Shown piece after piece: positions 1 through 6,277 of a stretch of DNA of 9,083 nt. Position 1 is the stretch's first letter. Each line of letters opens with the position of its first letter. A program made the translations under genes and the position numbers. The DNA is from Paracoccaceae bacterium (GTDB lineage Bacteria > Pseudomonadota > Alphaproteobacteria > Rhodobacterales > Rhodobacteraceae), in contig SLKW01000018.1 of NCBI GenBank assembly GCA_007134405.1, positions 1 through 9,083 of the forward strand, read 5' to 3'. Below the pieces are notes generated by a model. That model saw only the letters and a program-made list of their open reading frames with translations, was not told where the DNA came from and did not search any database.

Positions 1-613
1 CGATCTCCAGCGCGCGTTTCGCCCGTTCCTGGCCCTTGACGTCGCGCAGGTCGCGCGCTGCGGCGCCCGATGTCACCTCACCGGGTTTGGCGCGTGCGAG
101 CGGTGCCTTGCCGGTCAGATGGTTGATCGCATCCAGAAGCGTACGCGGCGCGAAAACCTCGGCCGCTCCGACCCAGGCGGCTTCGGCGCCGCAGCTTTCG
201 GGGCAAAGAAGCTTCAGCTTCTCGGATGCCGCCGCCATCGCCGCCGGCAGCGCACCGGCAACTGGAACCAGCGCCCCGTCGAGGGAAAGTTCGCCCAGGG
301 AAACGGTAAGCTCCAATTCCTCGGCCGGGATAAGTTCCAGCGCCGCGAGCAATGCCAACGCAATCGGCAGGTCGAAATGCGAGCCTTCCTTGGGCAGGTC
401 GGCGGGCGACAGGTTCACTGTGATCCGCTTCGGCGGCAGCGCAATCGACAGCGACGAGAGCGCCGCGCGCACCCGCTCGCGCGCCTCGGACACAGCCTTG
501 TCTGGCAGGCCCACAAGCTGAAACGAGGGTAGCCCCGGCGACAGCGCGCATTGCGTCTCAACGATCCGCGCTTCCACGCCTTCGAAGGCGACCGTCCGGG
601 CCCGTGCCAGCAT
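1..613 (-). CDS. YifB/ComM-family Mg-chelatase-like AAA+ ATPase, N-terminal part (runs off left edge)
   Basis: Reading leftward from an ATG at 613-611 there is an open frame of 204 codons that reaches the window edge without a stop, so the C-terminal part is missing. The N-terminus (MLARARTVAFEG), the segments LPSFQLVGLPDKAVSEARER and NLSPADLPKEG, and the C-terminal DVKGQERAKRALEI are hallmarks of the YifB/ComM family. That family has an N-terminal Lon-like domain followed by a Mg-chelatase-type AAA+ ATPase domain. The visible part covers the N-terminal domain and the first residues of the ATPase domain; the Walker motifs lie outside. Family knowledge: ComM is a hexameric helicase that promotes branch migration during natural transformation in Vibrio and Acinetobacter; in other bacteria the role is less clear. 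The start is preceded by a purine-rich AAGGGG. It follows the hydrolase gene by 41 bp on the same strand, so co-transcription is plausible. Confidence 0.93.
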   Translation of the reverse strand, partial: MLARARTVAFEGVEARIVETQCALSPGLPSFQLVGLPDKAVSEARERVRAALSSLSIALPPKRITVNLSPADLPKEGSHFDLPIALALLAALELIPAEELELTVSLGELSLDGALVPVAGALPAAMAAASEKLKLLCPESCGAEAAWVGAAEVFAPRTLLDAINHLTGKAPLARAKPGEVTSGAAARDLRDVKGQERAKRALEI

Positions 614-654
614 CGTTTTCCCCTTTGCCCCGCCCCAGGCTTGAGGCGCAAGCG

Positions 655-1554
655 TTAGCGTCCGGTTAACGACGCTTGCGCAAGGCACTGCCTGATGAAC
701 GCGGCGGTTTCGTCGAGCGTTATGCGCGCCTCCGGAAGGATGGCGTGGAAAAACGGCCAGACATGCGGAAGATCACGCGCGCAGCGGATGTCGGCACCGG
801 GCAAAACTTCCGCCATGCGCAGCGCATCGTCGCGCAATATCTCGGTCGCAGCGACATGAATCAGAACCGGCGGCGGGTTCGGAAAGATCGCGAAGAGTGG
901 CGAGATGCGCGGATCTGCAGGATCCCGGCCCTGCAGCACCATATCGCGCGCTTCCGCCAGTCGGCTCGCCGGCAAGTAGTGATCCAGCGCGGCGTTCTCG
1001 CGATGCGACGCGCCCGACAACGTCAGATCGGTCCAGGGCGAGAAGGCAAACGCACCAGCCGGCGGCGTGCCGTCCCGACAGAGCTGCGATAGCAGCGCCA
1101 ACGCGAGTCCGCCGCCAGCCGAATCGCCGCCAAGCACTATCTTCTGGGGCGCAATGCCCTTGAACCTAAGCGCGCGCCAGGTTGCCAGCGCATCGTTAAA
1201 GGCGGCGGGCGCGGGGTGCTCGGGTCCGAGGCGGTATCGCGGCAGCAGCGCCGTGACGCCAGCGCGCTTGCTGAGCTCACCGACAAGGCCGGCATGGGTG
1301 CGCGGGCTTCCGGTGAGGTAAGCCCCGCCATGAAAATACAAAAGCGTGCCATCCCCGGCTTGCGCTGGATCGAGCCGCAGCGCCGAACAGCCGAGCGATA
1401 CTTTCGATTGCCGGACGCCGCGCGGCACCGGGCAGAAGCGTGCAGCCCAGCGATCGAAACGCGCCCGCTCCGGTTCCGGGTCGCGCGCGCGGATCAGATG
1501 CTGCCGAACGGTAAGTCGCAGAACCGCGCGCAGAGCCTTTGCGCGCCAGCTCAT
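655..1554 (-). CDS. alpha/beta hydrolase of the hormone-sensitive lipase (HSL) type, esterase/lipase
   Basis: This 299-residue protein has the HSL-family oxyanion-hole motif HGG (residues 75-77, in YFHGGAYL) and the nucleophile elbow GDSAGG (143-148, Ser145 as nucleophile). A plausible catalytic His264 lies in LPHVWPFF. The catalytic acid is less clear: where the family usually has D-x-L, this protein has E238-I-L-R-D-D, so either Glu238 or Asp242 may serve. Length matches the family. There is no signal peptide, so a cytoplasmic carboxylesterase acting on short acyl esters is the likely role; the substrate cannot be read from sequence. The gene starts 31 bp after the gshB stop and ends 41 bp before the YifB gene on the same strand, suggesting a gshB-hydrolase-yifB transcription unit. 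The functional link to glutathione is unknown. Confidence 0.9.
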   Translation of the reverse strand: MSWRAKALRAVLRLTVRQHLIRARDPEPERARFDRWAARFCPVPRGVRQSKVSLGCSALRLDPAQAGDGTLLYFHGGAYLTGSPRTHAGLVGELSKRAGVTALLPRYRLGPEHPAPAAFNDALATWRALRFKGIAPQKIVLGGDSAGGGLALALLSQLCRDGTPPAGAFAFSPWTDLTLSGASHRENAALDHYLPASRLAEARDMVLQGRDPADPRISPLFAIFPNPPPVLIHVAATEILRDDALRMAEVLPGADIRCARDLPHVWPFFHAILPEARITLDETAAFIRQCLAQASLTGR

Positions 1555-1585
1555 CCGGCCCTTGTCAGGATTTCGCTATCGGCCC

Positions 1586-2536
1586 TCATTTCTGACCGGC
1601 TACCTTGTTCTCGATGGCCTCCCAAATCCGTCCGGCCACGTTGATGTCGTCAAAGCGTTCCAGCTCCTGGATGCCGGTCGGCGAGGTCAGGTTGATCTCG
1701 GTGAGCCATTCGCCGATCACGTCGATGCCGACGAAGATCTGTCCGCGTTCGCGCAGAAGCGGGCCGATGGCGGCGCAAATCTCGCGGTCGCGGTCGTTCA
1801 GCTCCACCTTCTCGGCGCGCCCCCCGACGTGCAGGTTTGACCGCGTCTCACCCTCGGCCGGAATGCGGTTGATGGCACCGACGGGTTCACCGTCGATCAG
1901 GATCACGCGCTTGTCGCCATTCGACACGGCCGGCAGATATTTCTGCACGATCATCGGCTCGCGCGACAGCCCGCTGAGCATCTCGTGCAGCGATGCCAGG
2001 TTCCGATCCGACTGATCGAGGCGGAAAACGCCGGCGCCGCCGTTTCCGTAGAGCGGTTTGAGGATAATGTCGCCGTGGCGATGCTTGAAATCGCGGATTT
2101 CGGCAAGATCGCGCGCGATCATGGTCGGCGGCGTTAAGTGCGGGAACTGCAGGACGAGCAGCTTTTCCGGGTAGTTCCGCACCCAGAACGGATCGTTCAC
2201 GACAAGGGTCTTGGGATGGACCAACTCGAGAAGATGCGTGGTGGTGATGTAGCTCATGTCGAAGGGTGGATCCTGACGCAGCCAGACGACATCGAGTTCG
2301 GCAAGGTCGAGAAGTGCTTCCTCACCGAAGGTCACGTGATTGCCCTTGACGCGGCGCAACGTGATCGGGCAGCCGCGGGCGACGACCCGGCCGTTGTCCC
2401 AGGTCAACCGGTCGGGCGTGAAGTACCAGACCTCGTGTCCGCGCGCCTGCGCCTCCTCGGCCAGCCGAAAGGTGCTGTCGGCGTCGATGTTCACCTGCTC
2501 GATCGGGTCCATCTGAAAAGCGATGCGAAGCGCCAT
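1586..2536 (-). CDS. gshB: glutathione synthase (ATP-grasp ligase)
   Basis: GshB joins gamma-glutamylcysteine and glycine using ATP, the last step of glutathione synthesis, in the cytosol. The 316-residue product matches the usual length of about 315. The N-terminus [18 protein letters not shown] is typical of the prokaryotic GSH-synthetase N-terminal domain. The ATP-grasp part shows [13 protein letters not shown] (residues 160-172, the flexible glycine-rich loop) and the metal/substrate-binding EINLTSPTG (280-288). The frame stays open upstream to an ATG at 2629. The ATG at 2536 is preferred because it gives the family N-terminus and has an AGGAGA ribosome site 6 nt upstream; the 31-residue extension is Arg/Pro-rich and unlike the family. 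It heads the minus-strand block with the hydrolase and yifB. Upstream lies a structured leader and then the cox operon. Confidence 0.97.
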   Translation of the reverse strand: MALRIAFQMDPIEQVNIDADSTFRLAEEAQARGHEVWYFTPDRLTWDNGRVVARGCPITLRRVKGNHVTFGEEALLDLAELDVVWLRQDPPFDMSYITTTHLLELVHPKTLVVNDPFWVRNYPEKLLVLQFPHLTPPTMIARDLAEIRDFKHRHGDIILKPLYGNGGAGVFRLDQSDRNLASLHEMLSGLSREPMIVQKYLPAVSNGDKRVILIDGEPVGAINRIPAEGETRSNLHVGGRAEKVELNDRDREICAAIGPLLRERGQIFVGIDVIGEWLTEINLTSPTGIQELERFDDINVAGRIWEAIENKVAGQK

Positions 2537-2542
2537 GCGCGG

Positions 2543-2548
2543 TCTCCT
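2543..2548 (-). promoter_or_regulatory. ribosome binding site that fixes the gshB start
   Basis: AGGAGA on the minus strand lies 6 nt before the ATG at 2536. It decides between this start and the in-frame ATG at 2629. Confidence 0.7.
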
Positions 2549-2556
2549 GTGCGTTG

Positions 2557-2627
2557 GAACGGCGGCGTGCCGTCGCTTTGATGCCCCGGCACCGGGACGG
2601 ATGCAATCACTTGGGTCGCCGCCGTTC
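2557..2627 (-). repeat. nested inverted repeat in the gshB leader
   Basis: An 11-bp perfect inverted repeat (GAACGGCGGCG at 2557-2567, CGCCGCCGTTC at 2617-2627) encloses a 49-nt loop. Within the loop are CCGTC (2570-2574) with GACGG (2596-2600), and CCGG-CA-CCGG (2586-2595). In the gshB transcript this could fold into one long, interrupted stem just upstream of the ribosome site. There is no run of T residues after it in either direction, so it is not an ordinary intrinsic terminator. Its function is unknown; attenuation, RNA stability or a protein-binding site are all possible. Confidence 0.5.
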
Positions 2628-2633
2628 ATGCGC

Positions 2634-2663
2634 CACGGAGGGTCCGCACCCGCGTGTTCCGTG
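2634..2663 (-). terminator. possible weak hairpin downstream of the cox operon
   Basis: On the minus strand, about 20 nt after the stop of the last cox-operon gene, CACGGA and TCCGTG (2658-2663 and 2634-2639) can pair. They enclose a second small stem, GGGT-GCGG-ACCC. No U-tract follows, so if this ends transcription it does so inefficiently or with Rho. Read-through from the cox operon into gshB remains possible. Confidence 0.25.
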
Positions 2664-2683
2664 AGGGGTCTCGACGATGGTGT

Positions 2684-3010
2684 TCAGCAGGATGTTGTCA
2701 CAATCACCGGGAAAAGCGTGAAAAAAGTCGCGCCAAGGCCAACCCAGCCGCCGGCACGTGGCAACCAGACGCGCATCCTTGCCCCGGCGGGAAGCCATGC
2801 AAGCAGAAGACCACATGCTAGAAGCCCCACGCCCCAGGCGGCAAGCATTGCCAGGCGATGCAGCGACAGGAAGGCCAGATCGACCTCGGGCCAAGCCAGC
2901 GCGCATCCGATCCCGTGTAGCCCGTAGACGGCACTGAAGGTAATCGCCCAAATCATCGGCCCGGCAAGGCTGAGGGCGAGGAAGCGCGTGCTCCAGTCGG
3001 CCCAGGTCAT
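2684..3010 (-). CDS. small three-helix membrane protein coupled to the oxidase I+III gene
   Basis: The 108-residue product has three likely membrane helices (about residues 9-29, 45-70 and 85-105), with aromatic-rich GPMIWAITFSAVYGLHGIGC at the start and FPVIVTTSC at the end. The start is chosen at 3010 because its ATG overlaps the TGA of the oxidase gene as ATGA, a classic translational-coupling junction. The open frame extends upstream to 3136 but only as the shadow of the oxidase gene. I do not recognise a named family. Position and size suggest an accessory subunit of the oxidase (a subunit-IV analogue, or the equivalent of the fourth gene of four-gene cox operons such as coxMNOP) or an assembly helper; this is inference. 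Conserved-looking Cys and His residues (His23, Cys27, His52, Cys108) could matter for metal or heme handling. Confidence 0.8.
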   Translation of the reverse strand: MTWADWSTRFLALSLAGPMIWAITFSAVYGLHGIGCALAWPEVDLAFLSLHRLAMLAAWGVGLLACGLLLAWLPAGARMRVWLPRAGGWVGLGATFFTLFPVIVTTSC

Positions 3011-5568
3011 CCGCCCGCTCCCTGCAGGATCACGACGGCTGCCGTGATCAGCGCAACCGCGGCGCTGTAATCCTGCCACAGTCGCCAGACGGGCAGACAG
3101 CCGGCTCGGCGCGGCGTCAGTTCGCCCCGCCGCCATTGATCGACAGCGAAGGCGGCGAACCCCGATACGACCAAAGCATGCAGCGCAATATAGCCGGCCA
3201 GGACGCCGCGCAACGCGTCGCGGGCATGCCGCGTCGGGTCGTCCATCGCGGTTGCCGCCAAATAGGCGATCAGGCCCAAGGCCAAGAAGTTGACCATGAG
3301 GCCAGCCACCGCAGGGCCCGATACGGCGTGCCCGGCAAGTCGCGCGCGCTCGGCCAGCCGCGCGATGACCGTGCCGAGACCGAGCGCCACGACCGCACCG
3401 GCGACCAACGAAGCAGAACCGAGGTCCTCATTGCCCATTGGGGGAGCTGGCCAGCCGGGGGCGACGACATGGAGGAAGGCAACCCCGAAGAGCAGCGTGG
3501 CAAAGAAGGTTCCGTTTGCGACCAGCAGGCAGATCGCGCCGGTATAGGCGAGCGTCTTTCGCCGGTGGACATGGACGGGAAGGGTCATGCCCGGCGCCAC
3601 CTCGATCGGCGGCAGGTCTGCACCCCAGGCCATGCCCCGCCCCCAGACCCAGATCAGCACCGCGACGAGCGCAAGCGCGGGAAGGGTGAGCCAGTAGAGC
3701 CCGGCGAGCATGAAAAGCACGAACAGCCCGATCGACGCCGACAGGCGCAGCGGCAGATGCGAGTTTCCGGGCAGGATTGCGACGTGGTCGGGCCGGGCGT
3801 CACCAATCCCGGTCACGAGCAATTCGCGCGTCCCACGTGGCGCACCCGGCAATAGCCCCTGCCCGCGCGACAGTGACAGCGCCACCTGGTCTCCACCCGC
3901 CAGGTGCCTAGGACCGGGCAGCGAGGCGAAATTGTAACTCGGCGCCGGCAAGCGAAGCGACCAGTCGAGCCCCGGCGCGCGCCACGGATTGCGAGGGCTG
4001 CGCTGACCCAGCCGCGCCTGCAGGACCAGATCCAGCAGGAACAGACCGAAACCGATGGCCATCACGAAACCGAAGATCGACGAGGTCAAGTTCAGCCAGA
4101 CCCATTCGGGGTTTTCGGGATAGACATCGATGCGCCGACGCATGCCCAGAAGTCCGGTCAGGTGCATGATGAAGAAGGTGCCGTGAAATCCGACGAGGAT
4201 GGTCCAGAACGCAGCCTCGCCCAGTCCCCGCACGCGTACCCGGCCCGTGATCTGCGGCATCCAGTAGGCCGCCGCAGCCAGGATCGGGAAGACGAAACCG
4301 CCGATCAGCACGTAATGCAGATGGGCCGTCACGAAGGCCGTGTCATGCGCCTGCCAGTTGAACGGCACGATCGCCAGCATCACGCCGGTCAGCCCGCCCA
4401 TGACGAAGGTCAGGAAGAACCCCAGGATGTACAACATCGGCAGCTTCAGTTGCGGCCGGCCTTTCCACATCGTGCCGATCCAGGCGAAGACCTGCACCGC
4501 TGTCGGCACCGCCACCAGAACCGAAGCCGCCGAGAAGAAGGCAAGTGCCATATGCGGGATGCCCACCGTGAACATGTGATGCACCCAGAGCCCGAAGCTC
4601 AGGAAAACGAGCGCCACGACCGCCGCGACGATGGCGCCATATCCCATGATCGTCGTGCGGCACATTACCGGTATGATCGTGGAAATGGCGCCCGCGGCAG
4701 GCAGGAAGATGATGTAGACCTCGGGATGGCCAAAGAGCCAGAAGAGGTGCTGCCATAAAAGCGGGTCTCCGCCCCGGGCGACATCGAAGAACGGCCAACC
4801 GAAGGCGCGCTCGATCTCCAGCAGAACCGAGGCCAGGATCAGCGGCGGAAACCCCACCAGCATCATCGCCACCGTGCCCAGCATGTACCAGGCGAAAAGC
4901 GGCATTTCGGTCAGCTTCATGCCCGGCGCGCGCTGGCGCAAGATCGTGACCGTGATCTCGACCGCCGCGGCAATCGCCGAAATCTCCACGAAGGTCACGC
5001 CCAGAAGCCAGACATCGGCGTTGATTCCGGGCGAGTACTCGGCGCTCGAGAGCGGGGTATACATGAACCAGCCGTCGCGCGGCGCCACCCCGAAGAAGAG
5101 CGCGGTCAGCATGATCAGCCCGCCGAAAAGGAAGCACCAGTACCCCAGCGCCGTGAGCCTCGGAAAGGCCATGTCGCGGGTGCCCAGCATTTTCGGCAGC
5201 ATGTAGATGCCCATGCCCTCCAGCATCGGAATGGCGAAAAGGAACATCATGATGCTGCCATGCATCGTGAAGATCTGGTTGTAGAGTTCCGTGTCGAGAA
5301 ATGCGCCCTCATGCGTCGCAAGCTGCGCGCGGATGAGCATTGCCAGGATCCCGCCGATGGCGAAGAAGACAAGCGCCGTCGCCATGAAGCGCAGCCCCAG
5401 CGATGTATGGTTCACCGCCGTGACGTGTCCCCACCAACCCGGGGCGTTCCTCCAGACGCGATCGATTTCGCGATGAAGCCCCAGGGCACGGCGTGGGGGA
5501 TTCGCGGGAATGTCGAGCACGGCTTCCGGTGTCTCGGCATCGGCGGCGGTTGCCCGGATGTCAGTCAT
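3007..5568 (-). CDS. cytochrome c oxidase subunit I fused to subunit III (aa3-type, A1 heme-copper oxidase)
   Basis: This 853-residue fusion is the catalytic core of a proton-translocating terminal oxidase in the inner membrane. Subunit I spans about residues 40-515: heme a ligands His103 (TMHGS) and His418, heme a3 ligand His416 (TAHLHY), CuB ligands His281, His330 and His331, cross-linked Tyr285 with the A1-type Glu283 (FGHPEVY), Mg site His408-Asp409, and Arg477-479. A soluble linker (about 515-605) leads to a divergent subunit III with five to seven helices; its usual helix Glu (SSE-x-MFF) appears as Asn685. Odd features: Gln359 stands where the K-channel Lys is expected, and Ile121, Thr139 and Glu204 where D-channel Asn residues are expected, while Asp132 remains. 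The start at 5568 has AGGAGG 6 nt upstream and overlaps the coxB stop by 8 nt. An in-frame ATG at 5664 was discarded because it lies in coxB. Confidence 0.96.
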   Translation of the reverse strand: MTDIRATAADAETPEAVLDIPANPPRRALGLHREIDRVWRNAPGWWGHVTAVNHTSLGLRFMATALVFFAIGGILAMLIRAQLATHEGAFLDTELYNQIFTMHGSIMMFLFAIPMLEGMGIYMLPKMLGTRDMAFPRLTALGYWCFLFGGLIMLTALFFGVAPRDGWFMYTPLSSAEYSPGINADVWLLGVTFVEISAIAAAVEITVTILRQRAPGMKLTEMPLFAWYMLGTVAMMLVGFPPLILASVLLEIERAFGWPFFDVARGGDPLLWQHLFWLFGHPEVYIIFLPAAGAISTIIPVMCRTTIMGYGAIVAAVVALVFLSFGLWVHHMFTVGIPHMALAFFSAASVLVAVPTAVQVFAWIGTMWKGRPQLKLPMLYILGFFLTFVMGGLTGVMLAIVPFNWQAHDTAFVTAHLHYVLIGGFVFPILAAAAYWMPQITGRVRVRGLGEAAFWTILVGFHGTFFIMHLTGLLGMRRRIDVYPENPEWVWLNLTSSIFGFVMAIGFGLFLLDLVLQARLGQRSPRNPWRAPGLDWSLRLPAPSYNFASLPGPRHLAGGDQVALSLSRGQGLLPGAPRGTRELLVTGIGDARPDHVAILPGNSHLPLRLSASIGLFVLFMLAGLYWLTLPALALVAVLIWVWGRGMAWGADLPPIEVAPGMTLPVHVHRRKTLAYTGAICLLVANGTFFATLLFGVAFLHVVAPGWPAPPMGNEDLGSASLVAGAVVALGLGTVIARLAERARLAGHAVSGPAVAGLMVNFLALGLIAYLAATAMDDPTRHARDALRGVLAGYIALHALVVSGFAAFAVDQWRRGELTPRRAGCLPVWRLWQDYSAAVALITAAVVILQGAGG
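3754..4026 (-). other. linker between the subunit I and subunit III domains of the fused oxidase
   Basis: This encodes about residues 515-605 of the fusion. It is hydrophilic (RSPRNPWRAPGLDWSL, then TRELLVTGIGDARPDH) and lies between the last helix of subunit I and the first helix of subunit III. The reading frame is continuous, so the fusion is not caused by a missed stop. Confidence 0.7.
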
Positions 5569-6244
5569 TGGCACCCTCCTCGGCGGGCTCATTGGGTAGC
5601 AACGCCTCGGGCAGGTCACCCGGCTCGTAGGCGACAAGGTCGAACAGCATTCCGGCATGCCCAAGGCCGCAGAACTCGGCGCATAGACCGCGATAAGTCC
5701 CCGGACTGTCGACCTGGAACCGCATGACGTTTTCGCGCCCCGGTATCGCGTCCATCTTTCCAGCGAGCTGCGGCACCCAGAAGGAATGGATCACGTCCTC
5801 GGCCGTCACGATGACATCGATCGGCTGGCCCACGGGGACGTAGAGCGTGCCGTCGGTCTCGACCATGTTGTCGCCCTCGCCTGGCTGCGTGAAGTGCCAG
5901 CCCCACATGAAGGCATGCGCGCGCACCTCAACCGCGCCGTCGTCGCGCGGCAGGATCCGCTCGCCCACCCAGAGCCCGGCGCCCAGGAGGGTCGTCAGTA
6001 CGACAAGCGAAAACCCCAGGCCCCAGCCATGGGTCCACCGCCGCGTCGACGTCTCGCGCGGCGGGCCGAAGGACATCGCGATCATGACGCCCACCAGAAG
6101 CGAGATCGCCGCAGCTCCCGCAAGCATGGCCCACCAGAGCCAGGCGATCTCGGCCGCGACGGGGCCGGCGGGCGCCAGCGTGGACGCCGGCCCGTCGCAT
6201 CCGGCAAGCAGCAGCGGAACCGCGAGTGGTGCGAAACGCTTCAA
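5561..6244 (-). CDS. coxB: cytochrome c oxidase subunit II (CuA, lipoprotein)
   Basis: Subunit II takes electrons from cytochrome c through the binuclear CuA centre in the periplasm. The CuA ligands are complete: His153 (VIHSFWVP), then Cys188, Glu190, Cys192, His196 and Met199 (CAEFCGLGHAGM). The aromatic stretch FMWGWHF (112-118) is the usual electron-entry region. An N-terminal signal with lipobox LLAGC (Cys16) indicates a lipoprotein, followed by helices at about 32-57 and 74-97. No ATG or GTG is available nearby; the TTG at 6244 gives a proper Lys-Arg signal-peptide start (227 residues) and is chosen. Its own ribosome site is poor (AGAGG directly abutting), so the exact start is uncertain. 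The helix-2 Glu that opens the K-channel in canonical enzymes appears replaced by Gly77. It is the first gene of the oxidase operon. Confidence 0.93.
   Translation of the reverse strand: MKRFAPLAVPLLLAGCDGPASTLAPAGPVAAEIAWLWWAMLAGAAAISLLVGVMIAMSFGPPRETSTRRWTHGWGLGFSLVVLTTLLGAGLWVGERILPRDDGAVEVRAHAFMWGWHFTQPGEGDNMVETDGTLYVPVGQPIDVIVTAEDVIHSFWVPQLAGKMDAIPGRENVMRFQVDSPGTYRGLCAEFCGLGHAGMLFDLVAYEPGDLPEALLPNEPAEEGAND
5575..5580 (-). promoter_or_regulatory. strong ribosome binding site of the oxidase I+III gene
   Basis: A perfect AGGAGG on the minus strand sits 6 nt before the ATG at 5568, inside the end of coxB. It sets the start of the fused subunit and implies its own efficient translation initiation in addition to coupling. 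Confidence 0.75.
6216..6240 (+). promoter_or_regulatory. candidate EcfG-type (general stress) promoter of the DUF2231 gene
   Basis: GGAAC at 6216-6220 is followed after 16 nt by CGCT at 6237-6240, one mismatch from the alphaproteobacterial EcfG consensus GGAAC-N16/17-CGTT. A transcript would begin near 6248, about 30 nt before the ATG at 6278, which is the right distance. It lies inside the signal-peptide codons of the divergent coxB gene. Confidence 0.45.
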
Positions 6245-6263
6245 CCTCTGATAGGCTCGCCCG

Positions 6264-6270
6264 AAAGGAG
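6264..6270 (+). promoter_or_regulatory. ribosome binding site of the DUF2231 gene
   Basis: AAAGGAG lies 7 nt before the ATG at 6278. It settles this start against the much longer upstream open frame, which is the coxB shadow. Confidence 0.75.
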
Positions 6271-6277
6271 TTTTCGC

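Noticed and set aside
78..551. 157-residue minus-strand frame within the YifB region
   Set aside because: Out of frame with the YifB N-terminal domain, which is unambiguous; composition is typical of a shadow.
614..654. Small stem GCTTG-CGCCT-CAAGC before the YifB gene as a terminator
   Set aside because: Only five base pairs and no U-tract; it precedes a closely spaced same-strand gene.
2537..2629. N-terminal extension of gshB from ATG 2629
   Set aside because: No family similarity in the extra 31 residues, and the ATG at 2536 has a good AGGAGA.
3136..3855. 239-residue plus-strand frame opposite the oxidase III domain
   Set aside because: Highly charged, low-complexity composition typical of antisense frames in GC-rich genes; no ribosome site or domain.
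3904..4758. 284-residue plus-strand frame opposite oxidase subunit I
   Set aside because: Gln/Arg/His/Asp-rich shadow of a clearly coding gene.
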